From an uncultured Bacteroidales bacterium (GTDB taxonomy: Bacteria > Bacteroidota > Bacteroidia > Bacteroidales > Paludibacteraceae), in assembly GCA_903901975.1 (NCBI GenBank), contig CAIUTB010000135.1:1-41719 (forward strand): a stretch of DNA of 41,719 nt, in the 5' to 3' direction. Positions within the stretch are counted from its first letter, which is position 1. Each line of letters opens with the position of its first letter. The notes under the pieces are model-generated. The model had not been told where the DNA came from. It made no database searches and saw nothing but the letters and a program-made list of their open reading frames with translations. A program made the translations under genes and the position numbers. Below, in pieces: positions 26,501 through 35,282 of the stretch.

Positions 26501-26754
26501 TAAACATTAATGCAGCAAGAGGTGATTTCAACGGACGGCTTAAAGAACGAACTTATCTGGTTGATATTCATACGAGTGTTAGTCCAAAAGAAATAATTTT
26601 CAACGACCGTAATCTTAGAAAAGTCAAAAATAAAGAAGCTATTGCAAAGGCGTTATACGGTTGGTATTATGATCCGTCTAATGAACATGGAATTATTCAT
26701 ATCAAAACATCAAAAGTTTCAACTAACAAGGAGTCTGAACTTGTAATAAAGTAA
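23590..26754 (+). CDS. GH31 family alpha-glycosidase with N-terminal jelly-roll module
   Basis: 1054 residues from ATG 23590, where a signal peptide starts (KRFILATFFVGLLLNISAQ). An in-frame start upstream (23485) would run through the DUF2264 gene and is rejected. Residues ~25-215 form a MAM/jelly-roll-like module (FWKEDFSSGKIPEGWKSVAL, YWMVDDIQLSEAF), then linker and GH31 N-domain (FFGGGMQNGRFSHRG, MAIRTYKMPLRFALYR). The catalytic barrel carries the nucleophile Asp659 in CKLDVAWVGPG and the acid/base Asp710 in LWTGDQSGSW, with GWTGSHRNSVLWTGDQ and MSMSGWATNN around them. The C-terminal beta domains contain LLVAPVYKSEDKRDSIYLPE, GNWIDFWDG and YEDDGITREHR. GH31 enzymes cleave terminal alpha-linked glucose, xylose or galactose. 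The KLD site rather than KTDFGE points away from the alpha-xylosidase type; alpha-galactosidase or another exo-activity is possible. It is probably periplasmic. Confidence 0.93.
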   Translation: MKRFILATFFVGLLLNISAQKTTTKVFWKEDFSSGKIPEGWKSVALNDSSSNWFFTDQPYPGSPGRNYQAPPIASASRGYHMQIAPGVRVGKNIRKWKKANIQPNAYIQTCGIDCSAKKSVVLKFQQNFFWGEWEQPGLVSGLIVAVSNNEKDWKEYDVRNNIAPASDCPNPMNVELNITAVAAGQKTVYIRFWWRNMYQWYWMVDDIQLSEAFDSDVQALDIVSHKKEGNVFGQHDDMKFRVVNLSSKPLSQNINCYLQLDKRPLMKVTIPATTKKPIGIIDTIAVDFPNLNLTDIGIHKVRFYTDLENDLRRSNDTLSMELYSKACELGNIIDFKMNGDEFQISCHQAKLKVQLLRNDMFRIWLAYNGVFSNPAGNDIIINAPNTLIDKKLTDEGDYYLIKTPEMAIRTYKMPLRFALYRADNSSLIWEEAKGITYGKQTVQYLKRGSDEQFFGGGMQNGRFSHRGKTIKMTIDYNWENGGNPNPETFYMSTNGYGAVRNTYATGAYSFNDTLKLTHDESRFDCYYFVGNSLKETLSDFTDLTGKPFLMSRWALGMGDSNCYNRGAKSGKTIGSTTSGHDGLTPSVINIIADNYVDYKMPRGWILPNDGYGCGYTALDSVVRELKKRGFYTGLWTENGVEKIAREVGEYGTRLCKLDVAWVGPGFKFALDGAKMAYEGIEKNSDARGFVWTVCGWTGSHRNSVLWTGDQSGSWNYIRWHIPTVIGSGLSAQNCATGDVDGIFGGSDSTYTRDLQWKCFTPVFMSMSGWATNNKNGIKDKQPWLFGEPFTSINRKYLQLKQRLTPYMYTLCNEAYQTGTPAVRGLVLEYPTDTVTYSDATKYEFLLGKDLLVAPVYKSEDKRDSIYLPEGNWIDFWDGTTFTGKTMLRNYCALLDRLPLFVRAGTILPMYQPMMYDWERPTDTLTLQVYPSGISSFIMYEDDGITREHRQGKYATTKFESVVAESGGLKLNINAARGDFNGRLKERTYLVDIHTSVSPKEIIFNDRNLRKVKNKEAIAKALYGWYYDPSNEHGIIHIKTSKVSTNKESELVIK

Positions 26755-26780
26755 AAAGAGTTGACTGTTTCAAACAAAAT

Positions 26781-26815
26781 AAAAGCGACGAAAGATTGTG
26801 TTTTTCGTCGCTTTT
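26781..26815. terminator. Bidirectional terminator between GH31 and regulator genes
   Basis: AAAAGCGACGAAA (26781-26793) pairs perfectly with TTTCGTCGCTTTT (26803-26815), GC core with A-run and T-run on either side. It lies between two convergent genes and can stop both. Confidence 0.92.
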
Positions 26816-26824
26816 ATTCATTGG

Positions 26825-29800
26825 TTACCCTTCATTTTCATCCGACTCTTCTTCCACCTCTTTATTAGCAAAAGCAGGATTATTTGCTTTACGGTAATTA
26901 AGTGGTGAGATTCCGAATAATTCCTTGAAGCACTTACTAAAATAACGAGGCGTGTTGAATCCAAGTCTATAAGTGATATCCGATATGTTCAGTTCATTCT
27001 CTGTCGTTAGCAAAGTTGCAGCAGTTTTTAGCCTGATATTCAGAATAAAATCATTCGGAGTCATACCAATAATACCTTTCAGTTTCAGGTACAGTTTACT
27101 TCGTCCCAATGCCATTTCCTGTGCAAAAATAGTTACGTCAAAGTCATAATCGTCGAGGTGTTTCATCACAATTTCTGTAGCTTTATTCAGCAAGTCCTGA
27201 TCCATTTTGTTGGTAGCAATGGAAATTGGTGCATTGTCGGTTTGCTTTGAAAAACGATCCTGCATTCGTTTACGGCTTATAACCAAATTGTTACAGCGGC
27301 TTATCAGCATTTTTACATTGAATGGCTTGGTAATATAATCATCTGCACCCACCATCAAGCCTTCCAGGTTCAGTTCTTCCGACGAATCGGCTGTCAGCAA
27401 AACAATCGGAATATGTGAGGTTTCGAAGTTTGTTTTCAGCTTCATACACATTTCTTTACCGGACATCCTAGGCATCATCACGTCACTCAACACAATGTCT
27501 GGCTGCAGCTCTTTTACTTTTTCCAGTCCATCCAGTCCATCAATGGCCGTTTCCACATGATAAATTGGTGAGAAAATATCAGAAAGGAAATGCAACATTT
27601 CTTCGTTGTCCTCCACAATCAGAATGGTTGAATTCAGCTTCTGTGTTTCAGTATCTGATTCTTCTTTGATAGATTCAATAAAGAAATTATCGGGGAAACT
27701 TGTATTTTTGATGTAATCTACATCCGATTCGGAACTCGATTCTTTTTCTTTTGTAGTAAATTGATCGCTACCGGTTAAGAGCGAAACGCGGAACATGGTG
27801 CCTGCATCTTCTTTTTTCTCGGCAACAATAGTTCCGTGATGTAATTCTACAATTCCTTTCGAAAGGGCTAGTCCGATGCCTGTTCCATACGAACCCGAAG
27901 AATGATCGATCTGATTTTTGGCCTGGTAAAAACGGTCGAAAATCTTCGGCAAATCGTCTTCAGAAATACCAATGCCGGAGTCGATGACACTAATTCGTAC
28001 TGTATTTGAAAGTTTTTCTATTTTTATGGTAATCGAACTGTTATTCTGAGAGTATTTGAATGCATTGGAAATCAGGTTATAAAAAACTTTCTGCAACTGT
28101 ACAGGGTCATACCAAAGCAGGATGTTTTTCTCAACAGTAAAAAATGTGTATTCAATTTTGCGTGAAGCTGCCAGATCATTAAAGGACAGGTAGATATTTT
28201 TGACAAATTCGACTATGTTCTGATTACTCACTTTAAGCGACAGTAATTCATGTTCTTGCTTTCTGAAGTCGAGCAATTCGGTAATTAAAATTCGCAAATG
28301 AGTGGCATTTTTATAAATTTTTGATAAGCGATTATAAATAGATGGTGTGATATTATCCATTTGTGTCATTGACTCAATCTGTCCGATTATCAAGGTTAGA
28401 GGTGTGCGGAATTCGTGGGATATATTGGTGAAAAACTGTAGTTTTGCCTGATTTAATTCTTTGATATGGTCATTTTCTTTGATTTCATATTCCAACGAAG
28501 TTTGCAACAGAATTTTTGATTTGTTGAACGAAATAATCCACCAAATGGCACCACCGATAAGTAACAAATAAATAATATAAGCAATATTAGACGCGTAAAA
28601 TGGTGGCGAAACTCGCAGCTGTAATTCAATTTCTTTTGGTTTTACATTCGAACTGTTTGGAAGCACCTCTCGAACATGAAGCACGTAACTTCCCGGACTT
28701 AAATTGGAGTACTTAATGCTTTGTTCGGCCACCGGCATCCACTTGTCTTCAAAACCAACCAACTTATATTCGAAAGCCGTTTTATTAGCTTTTATATAAT
28801 TGGAAGTTGCAAATTTTATAGTGATATTTGTCTGGTCATAGCTTAATTTAAGCTTATTCAAATATGGCATGCTAGTCAACAAAATACCTGTTTTATCTGT
28901 TGGTCTGATGAGTTGATTATTGACATAAATATCGGAGAAAAAGAGGTTATAGTCCTTCTGATTGGAATTAATCTGATTTTCAAAAAACGAGGCCATACCG
29001 TTAGTTCCGCCAACAAATATTTCCCCGTTACGGGTTACGTATACCCCACACCCAAAGTTAATCATTTCCAATGGAAGTCCGTGCGATTTATCCAGACTAT
29101 AGGTTTTATTGCTTTCCGGATCAAACAGATTCACGCCTTTGTTTGTTAGCAAGACGATATACCCGTAATTTGTTTCGGTAATGTCGTAGATAAAGTCCGA
29201 CAATAAACCGTTTTGCTCAACATTATAACAGCGGAAATTATCTGTTTGAGGCAAGTATTCATAAAGCCCGGAACCTTTAGTGGCAAATAAGATTTTTCCT
29301 TTCTTATTCTCATAAATTCGTGTAATGGTATGTCGGCCAATTGAAGCTGTTTTTTCGAAAGCGTGAGAATACGATTTAAGTTTCTTATTTATAAGATTAT
29401 AGCATTTTACACCACCGTCTGTTTGCGCCAGCCACAGATTTTGCTTTGAGTCCACCAACAGGGTAGTTATGTCGCTGCCTATTATACTCTCTATCTTCGC
29501 GTTATCGAAAAATGGCACAACAGTTTCGGTGTTCAAATTCAACTGCACAATTCCTTTTTGCGTCAGAATAATAAGATTTTCTTTGTATGGACAAAGTGCT
29601 TCAATAACATCATTGGGCAAATGTTGTGAAGTACGGGTAGAAAGTTGGTTGAAACGATGTCTTTTGCTATCGTAAATGGACACACCGCCCATGTGAGTCC
29701 CTATGTAAAGTTTCTCGTTTTGAGGATTATACCAAATGCATTTCAGGTTGTTATGCGAAATACTGTTTGCTCCATCAGCTTTAAATGCTTGAAAAGTTTT

Positions 29801-30898
29801 GGTTCGTCGGTCATAATAATTAAGTCCGCCACCTTCGGTGCAAATCCATAGATTACCGGCTTTATCTTCAGTCATTTTGCCAACAAACGGAAAATTAATA
29901 TTTTTGGGGCTACTGACATTGGGATAATAATAGGTGTAAATATTGGCTTCGGGATTGTAGTAATTAATTCCTCCGTAATATGTGCCAATCCAGATAGTCC
30001 CTTGTCTGTCTTTAAAAAGTGCATAAATGGATGTGTGCGAAAGGTCAGTTGGTTTATCTCCCGTTTTTTTGAAGTTTACAATAACACTGCTTTCAGGAGT
30101 TAGTCGATCAAGACCCATAAAAGTTGCTATCCAAATCTGACCAAAGTTATCTTCGCAGAAATCGCGTATTATGTTGCTGGATAAAGAATTTGAGGAAGCT
30201 CCATTCTGAAAGTAATGTTCTATCAATCCTGACCAGTTTACCTTAAATACCCCATTTTCGGCCGTTCCAACCCAAATATTCTTTTTAGAATCTTCGTAAA
30301 TGGCTGTAATTTTAAAATTAGGAATAATCACATTAAATATCTTATTGTCATCCAATAAGCAAAGTCCATTTTCAGTTCCTACATACAGTTTATTGTTGCT
30401 TGCTTCAAAGAGTCGTGTAACCGGATATTTATCACTTACTTTGAAAAAGTCAGTACCTTTTCTTTTTGTATAATCGTACTGGATAATTTTATTTTCAGCC
30501 GCATACCAGAGATTTTTCTTACCCTGACCTAAAGCACGGCACTTGTTATTGATAAGCGTGAACTTATCAGCCATAATATCAAACGAAACCAGATGTTTAT
30601 ATCCACATAGTAAGTATAAATGTCCTTTATTATCTCCCGAAATCTTATTAATTATATTACTTGTCAAACCAAATTGATCGTTTTCCGTTGCCCGGAACAC
30701 TTCAATGTCTCTTCCGTCATAGCGGTTCAATCCCTCAGCAGTTCCGAACCACATGTAGCCAAGTTCATCCTGATAAACAGACATTACTGAAATTTGGGAC
30801 AGACCATTTGCAGCTCCGAGATGTTCAAAATTTATTTCCTGAGCAGAAATCGATAAAAAGCCACACAAAACGAGTAGCAATGACAATAGATGTTTCAT
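26825..30898 (-). CDS. Hybrid two-component system sensor kinase/response regulator (HTCS) of the glycan locus
   Basis: 1357 residues, one protein combining sensor and transcription factor. After the signal peptide (LLSLLLVLCGFLSISAQ) come reg_prop beta-propeller repeats (e.g. GYMWFGTAEGLNRYDG, NIWVGTAENGVFKV, TIWIGTYYGGINYYNP) and a Y_Y_Y domain (~690-765; FEYKLVGFEDKWMPV), forming the periplasmic sensor. A membrane segment lies at ~770-793 (IAYIIYLLLIGGAIWWIISF). Cytoplasmic parts are HisKA with His828 in NISHEFRTPLTL, HATPase (NAFKYSQNN, DSGIGIS, GTGIGLAL), a receiver domain with Asp1139 in VLSDVMMPRMSG and Lys in YITKPFN, and an AraC-type helix-turn-helix (~1255-1345; ITYRLGFNTPRYFSKCFKEL). 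Such HTCS proteins bind a breakdown oligosaccharide and switch on nearby PUL operons. All key residues are intact. It stands between the GH31 and GH88 operons and has its own TATTTTTG box. Confidence 0.97.
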   Translation of the reverse strand: MKHLLSLLLVLCGFLSISAQEINFEHLGAANGLSQISVMSVYQDELGYMWFGTAEGLNRYDGRDIEVFRATENDQFGLTSNIINKISGDNKGHLYLLCGYKHLVSFDIMADKFTLINNKCRALGQGKKNLWYAAENKIIQYDYTKRKGTDFFKVSDKYPVTRLFEASNNKLYVGTENGLCLLDDNKIFNVIIPNFKITAIYEDSKKNIWVGTAENGVFKVNWSGLIEHYFQNGASSNSLSSNIIRDFCEDNFGQIWIATFMGLDRLTPESSVIVNFKKTGDKPTDLSHTSIYALFKDRQGTIWIGTYYGGINYYNPEANIYTYYYPNVSSPKNINFPFVGKMTEDKAGNLWICTEGGGLNYYDRRTKTFQAFKADGANSISHNNLKCIWYNPQNEKLYIGTHMGGVSIYDSKRHRFNQLSTRTSQHLPNDVIEALCPYKENLIILTQKGIVQLNLNTETVVPFFDNAKIESIIGSDITTLLVDSKQNLWLAQTDGGVKCYNLINKKLKSYSHAFEKTASIGRHTITRIYENKKGKILFATKGSGLYEYLPQTDNFRCYNVEQNGLLSDFIYDITETNYGYIVLLTNKGVNLFDPESNKTYSLDKSHGLPLEMINFGCGVYVTRNGEIFVGGTNGMASFFENQINSNQKDYNLFFSDIYVNNQLIRPTDKTGILLTSMPYLNKLKLSYDQTNITIKFATSNYIKANKTAFEYKLVGFEDKWMPVAEQSIKYSNLSPGSYVLHVREVLPNSSNVKPKEIELQLRVSPPFYASNIAYIIYLLLIGGAIWWIISFNKSKILLQTSLEYEIKENDHIKELNQAKLQFFTNISHEFRTPLTLIIGQIESMTQMDNITPSIYNRLSKIYKNATHLRILITELLDFRKQEHELLSLKVSNQNIVEFVKNIYLSFNDLAASRKIEYTFFTVEKNILLWYDPVQLQKVFYNLISNAFKYSQNNSSITIKIEKLSNTVRISVIDSGIGISEDDLPKIFDRFYQAKNQIDHSSGSYGTGIGLALSKGIVELHHGTIVAEKKEDAGTMFRVSLLTGSDQFTTKEKESSSESDVDYIKNTSFPDNFFIESIKEESDTETQKLNSTILIVEDNEEMLHFLSDIFSPIYHVETAIDGLDGLEKVKELQPDIVLSDVMMPRMSGKEMCMKLKTNFETSHIPIVLLTADSSEELNLEGLMVGADDYITKPFNVKMLISRCNNLVISRKRMQDRFSKQTDNAPISIATNKMDQDLLNKATEIVMKHLDDYDFDVTIFAQEMALGRSKLYLKLKGIIGMTPNDFILNIRLKTAATLLTTENELNISDITYRLGFNTPRYFSKCFKELFGISPLNYRKANNPAFANKEVEEESDENEG

Positions 30899-30917
30899 GG
30901 TTTCAATGTATTTTTTA

Positions 30918-30925
30918 CAAAAATA
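30918..30925 (-). promoter_or_regulatory. Candidate -7 promoter element for the HTCS gene
   Basis: The minus strand reads TATTTTTG about 20 bases before the HTCS start codon, matching TAnnTTTG. It would give a short leader, fitting low constitutive expression of a sensor. Confidence 0.4.
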
Positions 30926-31094
30926 GTGGATGTTCAGCTATTTATTGTGTATATTCTTCCGTATTATAGCCAAATATGTACGAGTATAAATTTTGACAGA
31001 TAGTTATTGTCTTAATAATGAGTACGTAAACTAATTACATAATTTGGTGACAAAATAGGAAAAATTTAGCACAATGAGTGTGACTTAATCAATA

Positions 31095-31102
31095 TACATT
31101 TG
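31095..31102 (+). promoter_or_regulatory. Candidate -7 promoter element for GH88-GH16-GH35-lyase operon
   Basis: TACATTTG matches TAnnTTTG about 30 bases before the GH88 start, in the 234-base gap shared with the divergent HTCS gene. This gap is a likely HTCS target, though I see no strong inverted or direct repeat to name as operator. Confidence 0.4.
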
Positions 31103-31132
31103 TAACAGAAAAATTTTAAGAATACTAAGATT

Positions 31133-32356
31133 ATGAATAGGAGCTTTTTTTTGATACTTTGCACAGTAGCATGGATGAGTTGTGCAGCGCAAGAGAACAA
31201 ATTTATTGATGAGAATATTTCGTTTGCTAAAACTCAAAGCTTGCAGATATTGAAAGTTTCTCCCGATGTAACTCAATACCCAAGAACTACAGATAAAAGT
31301 GGTGCCATAAAGTATACCGATATGTACGACTGGACAAGCGGATTTTTTGCGGGTAATCTGTGGTATTTATTTGACTATTCAAAAGATGAATACTGGAAGA
31401 AAGAAGCCGTACAATGGACAGAATCGTTAGAATCCCTGAAAAACTTTACTAAACATCACGACCTTGGCTTTATGATGTATTGTTCTTACGGAAATGCATA
31501 CCGTCTTACCCACAATGCCCAATATAAAGAAGTCCTCATTAAATCCGCCGAATCACTCTGCACACGCTTCAATCCTAAAACCGCTTGTATCAAGTCGTGG
31601 AACTACCGTCGTTCGTTAGACCGGAAATCGGAATGGTTTTACCCGGTAATTATCGATAATATGATGAATCTGGAATTACTATTTTTTGCATCAAAAGAAT
31701 CTGGCAATCCAAAATATAAAAATATTGCCATTACACATGCCGAAACGACCTTGAAAAATCATTTCCGACCCGATTTCAGCACCTATCACGTGGTGAATTA
31801 CGATACGATAACCGGAGCAGTTCTTAATCGTGGCGCAGCACAAGGTTATACTGATGCTTCAACCTGGGCACGTGGTCAGGCATGGGCCATTTACGGATTC
31901 ACTATGGTTTACCGCGAAACGAAAAAAACTGAATTTTTAAATGCAGCCATGAAAGCAGCCGATTTTTATTTGAATAGCAAAAATTTACCCAACGATTTGG
32001 TTCCATACTGGGATTTAAATGTAACAGACTCGACATTTAAACCGGCGTGGAAAAATATCAGTAAACAATCACTTTTGCAGCGGGATGCCTCTGCTGCTGC
32101 AATAATTTCGTCTGCACTTTTTGAACTATGTCAATATGCCGGAGATAAAGGTATCAGTTATAAAAAGGCGGCAAAAACGATCTTGGAAAGTCTATCTAAA
32201 TCGTACAGATACTCGCCGGGTTCTAACAGCTTTTTTTTGCTGAAACATAATGTGGGAAGTTTCCCTAATAATGATGAAATAGATGTACCTTTGATCTATG
32301 CAGATTATTATTATCTTGAAGCACTATTGCGCTTTAAAAGCTTGTCAAAAAACTAA
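31133..32356 (+). CDS. GH88 unsaturated glucuronyl/galacturonyl hydrolase
   Basis: 407 residues with a signal peptide (RSFFLILCTVAWMSCAAQ; the Cys17 context is only a weak lipobox). GH88 landmarks are all visible: MYDWTSGFFAGNLWYL (64-79), HDLGFMMYCSYGNAY (109-123) with Asp110, IIDNMMNLELLFFA (173-186) with Asp175, and STWARGQAWAIYGFTMVYRE, plus NDLVPYWDLN. In characterised UGL enzymes the two Asp residues at these places hydrate the C4=C5 bond of the unsaturated uronate, which then falls off the oligosaccharide. This makes it the natural follower of the polysaccharide lyases in the window (4160-5260 and 35283-37220). First gene of a tight operon with GH16, GH35 and a heparinase II/III-type lyase (gaps 21, 35 and 23 bases). 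Probably periplasmic. Confidence 0.95.
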   Translation: MNRSFFLILCTVAWMSCAAQENKFIDENISFAKTQSLQILKVSPDVTQYPRTTDKSGAIKYTDMYDWTSGFFAGNLWYLFDYSKDEYWKKEAVQWTESLESLKNFTKHHDLGFMMYCSYGNAYRLTHNAQYKEVLIKSAESLCTRFNPKTACIKSWNYRRSLDRKSEWFYPVIIDNMMNLELLFFASKESGNPKYKNIAITHAETTLKNHFRPDFSTYHVVNYDTITGAVLNRGAAQGYTDASTWARGQAWAIYGFTMVYRETKKTEFLNAAMKAADFYLNSKNLPNDLVPYWDLNVTDSTFKPAWKNISKQSLLQRDASAAAIISSALFELCQYAGDKGISYKKAAKTILESLSKSYRYSPGSNSFFLLKHNVGSFPNNDEIDVPLIYADYYYLEALLRFKSLSKN

Positions 32357-32377
32357 GAAACAGTTTAAAGTTTAAAA

Positions 32378-33424
32378 ATGAAAGATCGTAAGCTACTATT
32401 TTCTATTTTGTTTATTGCCTGTTTTTCAGTTTGTAATCAATGGGTTACTCCCGAAAACCTTCAACCTACTTTTAATATTAGTGATTATAATCTCGTTTGG
32501 CAGGACGAGTTTGATGGTGCCACGCTGAATACTGCTAAATGGAATTATCGTGCCGAAAATACAATACGAAATTATGCTACTGTTTCCCGAAATACAATTG
32601 TGTTGGATGGTCAGGGTCATGTAGTTATTAGTGTCACAAAAGATATAAACGGAACGTATTATGTTGGAGAACTCGGAACTCAGGGTATATTTGAAACTAC
32701 TTATGGCTATTTTGAATGCAGAGCAAAAATGAATTCCCAATTAGGTCCGCATGTAGCTTTTTGGTTGCAATCGCCCACAATGAGTAATGTTGGTGATCCT
32801 GCCATTAACGGCACTGAAATAGATGTTTTTGAATACCACCGCAAAACTCCTACCAGTCTCTATCATAATTTGCATTGGGACGGATATGGAACATATCATC
32901 AGACGATTGGAACACAGTTTATCTGGTCGGGAATTGATACCGGTTATCACACATTTGGATTGCTATGGACAAGTACTTCTTATACATTTTACGTGGATGG
33001 AGTTCAAACCTGGCAAACCACTACGGCTGTCTCACAACGAAGTGAATACATGATACTTTCAACTGAACTTACCGGTTGGGGTGGCACTTTTACTTCAAGC
33101 ACCTTTCCAGATAATTTCACAGTAGATTATGTTCGTGTCTATAAACCAAAGGATGTAAGCACAGCAACAACTAATCCATTGACTTCAACCTCCTTGAAAG
33201 TTCATCCTAATTTGGTCAGAAGTGGTGATCTGGTAACAATCTCAGCATCAAAAACTGCAGAGAAATCAATCGTAAATATCTATACAGCAGCAGGAAGTTT
33301 ACTTAGAAATTTTGATGTTACACCTGATATGAATTCACAAATTAAGATGAATACCGCAGGAATGACAAGTGGTATTTACATTCTCAGATGTAATAATCAG
33401 GTTGGAAAACTGGTTATCGAGTAA
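32378..33424 (+). CDS. GH16 family endo-glycanase with T9SS sorting domain
   Basis: 348 residues. The signal peptide (LLFSILFIACFSVC) leads to a GH16 beta-sandwich (~35-258) opening NLVWQDEFDGATLNTAKWNY. The active site GTEIDVFEYHRK has the ExDxxE signature of the bulge-type GH16 enzymes, with Glu147 nucleophile, Asp149 and Glu152 acid/base; GYFECRAKM and YHTFGLLWTSTSYTFYVDG are also typical. Residues ~275-348 (KVHPNLVRSGDLVTISA, NIYTAAGSLLRNF, SGIYILRCNN) are a type A T9SS sorting domain, so this enzyme works outside the cell. GH16 members cut beta-1,3/1,4-glucans or beta-galactans; the GH35 gene next door suggests a galactan backbone, but the subfamily is not decided by eye. Confidence 0.93.
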   Translation: MKDRKLLFSILFIACFSVCNQWVTPENLQPTFNISDYNLVWQDEFDGATLNTAKWNYRAENTIRNYATVSRNTIVLDGQGHVVISVTKDINGTYYVGELGTQGIFETTYGYFECRAKMNSQLGPHVAFWLQSPTMSNVGDPAINGTEIDVFEYHRKTPTSLYHNLHWDGYGTYHQTIGTQFIWSGIDTGYHTFGLLWTSTSYTFYVDGVQTWQTTTAVSQRSEYMILSTELTGWGGTFTSSTFPDNFTVDYVRVYKPKDVSTATTNPLTSTSLKVHPNLVRSGDLVTISASKTAEKSIVNIYTAAGSLLRNFDVTPDMNSQIKMNTAGMTSGIYILRCNNQVGKLVIE

Positions 33425-33459
33425 ATAATTATTCGTAAATTATTTTTAATTAATTGAAT

Positions 33460-35259
33460 ATGAGAAAAATAGTATTATTGATTTGTGTATCGTTACTGAC
33501 TGTTACCGTAATATTTTCTCAGAAACATATTTTTTCCTTCAATAAAACGGATTTTCATCTTGATGGAAAGCCTTTTCAGATTATCAGTGCTGAAATTCAC
33601 CCAGGGCGAGTACCACAAATGTATTGGCATCACCGGATTCAGATGGCAAAAGCGATGGGATGCAACACCATTGCTGTTTATGTATTTTGGAATTATCTGG
33701 AGGAAACTCCCGGTGTGTTTGATTTCAAAACTGAAAACCGCAATATCGCTCAGTTTATCAAATTCTGTCAGGAAGAAGGTATGTGGGTATTATTGCGTCC
33801 GGGTCCTTATGTGTGTGGTGAATGGGATTTGGGTGGGTTGCCATCATGGTTACTCAAAATTCCCGATATAAAACTGCGCTGTATGGATGAACGCTATCTC
33901 ATCGCTGTAAAAAGATATGTTGCAGCATTGAGTAAAGAGCTAAAACCATTGTTATGCAGCAATGGAGGTCCCATTCTGATGGTTCAGGTAGAGAATGAAT
34001 ACGGCAGCTATGGAAATGACAGACTATACGTGAAAACACTTCATGACTTATGGCTGAAAAATGGGGTTGATGTGCCATTTTACACCGCAGACGGTGCAAC
34101 ACCACACATGTTGGAAGCCGGCAGTTTGCCGGGGTGTGCCATTGGTCTTGACAGCGGAACCAATGATGCTGACTTTAATGAAGCCACAAAATGCAATCCG
34201 AATGTTCCTGTTTTTAGCAGTGAAACATATCCCGGCTGGCTCACGCATTGGAAAGAACAATTTGCAAAACCCGATACAGCTGCCTTACTGAAAGAAGTTA
34301 GATATCTGCTTGAAAATAAGAAGTCTGTCAATTTCTATGTCATTCACGGCGGTACAAACTTTGGCTTTTGGGCGGGTGCAAATGCATTTAGCCCAACACA
34401 ATATCAACCGGATTTGACAAGCTACGATTATGATGCACCAATAAACGAACAAGGACAGCCAACCCCCAAATATTTTGCTTTGCGAAAGCTGATAAGTCAG
34501 TATGTCAGCTACAATATTCCCTATGTCCCAAAATCGCCTGAGGCAATCGAAATTCCTGAATTTCAACTACAATCCCTTACAAGTATTTGGAATAATCTGT
34601 CCAAACCACTGCTTTCGGCACAACCGAAACCAATGGAAATGCTCGATCAGGCAAGCGGCTTTGTGCTTTACCGCACCCGACTTATTGGTCATAAAAGTGG
34701 CAACCTGACGATTACCGAACCGCATGACTTTGCGTTGGTACTGCTGAATGGTCAATTGGTGGATACTATTTACCGCGATGGTGGAAGGTGGACAATAAAA
34801 TTACCCAAAACAAATGTAAAAGAACCGGTGCTGGATATTCTGGTGGAAGGAATGGGACGCATCAATTTTGCCCAATATATGATTGATCGAAAGGGGATTA
34901 CAGACAGGGTAAGCCTGAACGGAATGACTTTGATGAATTGGGAAATATTCTCATTGCCCATGACTGAAAAGTATATCACAAGCCTGCAATCAAATACTCA
35001 AAACCAACACGACGGAGTATTTTTCAGCGGAAAATTCAATGTGGAGAAACCTGCCGATACTTACCTGGATATGAGCAATTATGGAAAAGGTGTGGTATGG
35101 GTAAACGGACATAATCTGGGGCGTTACTGGAAAGTTGGTCCGCAAAAAAGATTGTATTGCCCTGCCAACTTTATGCTGAAAGGCGAAAATAAGGTAACTG
35201 TGCTGGACTTGCTAAATAGCGAACCAAAATCTCTGAAAGGCTTGAAAACACTGGAATAA
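33460..35259 (+). CDS. GH35 family beta-galactosidase
   Basis: 599 residues from ATG 33460; an in-frame TTG two codons upstream (33454) is rejected. After the signal peptide (RKIVLLICVSLLTVTVIFSQ) the GH35 barrel begins FHLDGKPFQIISAEIHPGRV. It contains GCNTIAVYVFWNYLE, LLRPGPYVCGEWDLGGLPSW, the acid/base Glu180 in QVENEYGSYG and the nucleophile Glu255 in FSSETYPGWLTHW, then HGGTNFGFWAGAN. The C-terminal part has the usual jelly-roll domains (KGVVWVNGHNLGRYW near the end). Length is normal for a bacterial GH35. It releases terminal beta-linked galactose (sometimes GlcN or other exo-beta activities) from oligosaccharides made by the endo-enzymes nearby. Third gene of the GH88 operon. Confidence 0.96.
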   Translation: MRKIVLLICVSLLTVTVIFSQKHIFSFNKTDFHLDGKPFQIISAEIHPGRVPQMYWHHRIQMAKAMGCNTIAVYVFWNYLEETPGVFDFKTENRNIAQFIKFCQEEGMWVLLRPGPYVCGEWDLGGLPSWLLKIPDIKLRCMDERYLIAVKRYVAALSKELKPLLCSNGGPILMVQVENEYGSYGNDRLYVKTLHDLWLKNGVDVPFYTADGATPHMLEAGSLPGCAIGLDSGTNDADFNEATKCNPNVPVFSSETYPGWLTHWKEQFAKPDTAALLKEVRYLLENKKSVNFYVIHGGTNFGFWAGANAFSPTQYQPDLTSYDYDAPINEQGQPTPKYFALRKLISQYVSYNIPYVPKSPEAIEIPEFQLQSLTSIWNNLSKPLLSAQPKPMEMLDQASGFVLYRTRLIGHKSGNLTITEPHDFALVLLNGQLVDTIYRDGGRWTIKLPKTNVKEPVLDILVEGMGRINFAQYMIDRKGITDRVSLNGMTLMNWEIFSLPMTEKYITSLQSNTQNQHDGVFFSGKFNVEKPADTYLDMSNYGKGVVWVNGHNLGRYWKVGPQKRLYCPANFMLKGENKVTVLDLLNSEPKSLKGLKTLE

Positions 35260-35282
35260 TATCTGAATTAAACGTTGAACCA

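Noticed and set aside
32378-32440. Lipoprotein signal in the GH16 enzyme (ACFSVC)
   Set aside because: The residue before Cys is Val, a poor lipobox, and the protein has a T9SS sorting domain, so ordinary signal peptidase cleavage is more likely.
33454-33459. TTG start for the GH35 gene
   Set aside because: The ATG two codons later starts a normal signal peptide and is the simpler choice.
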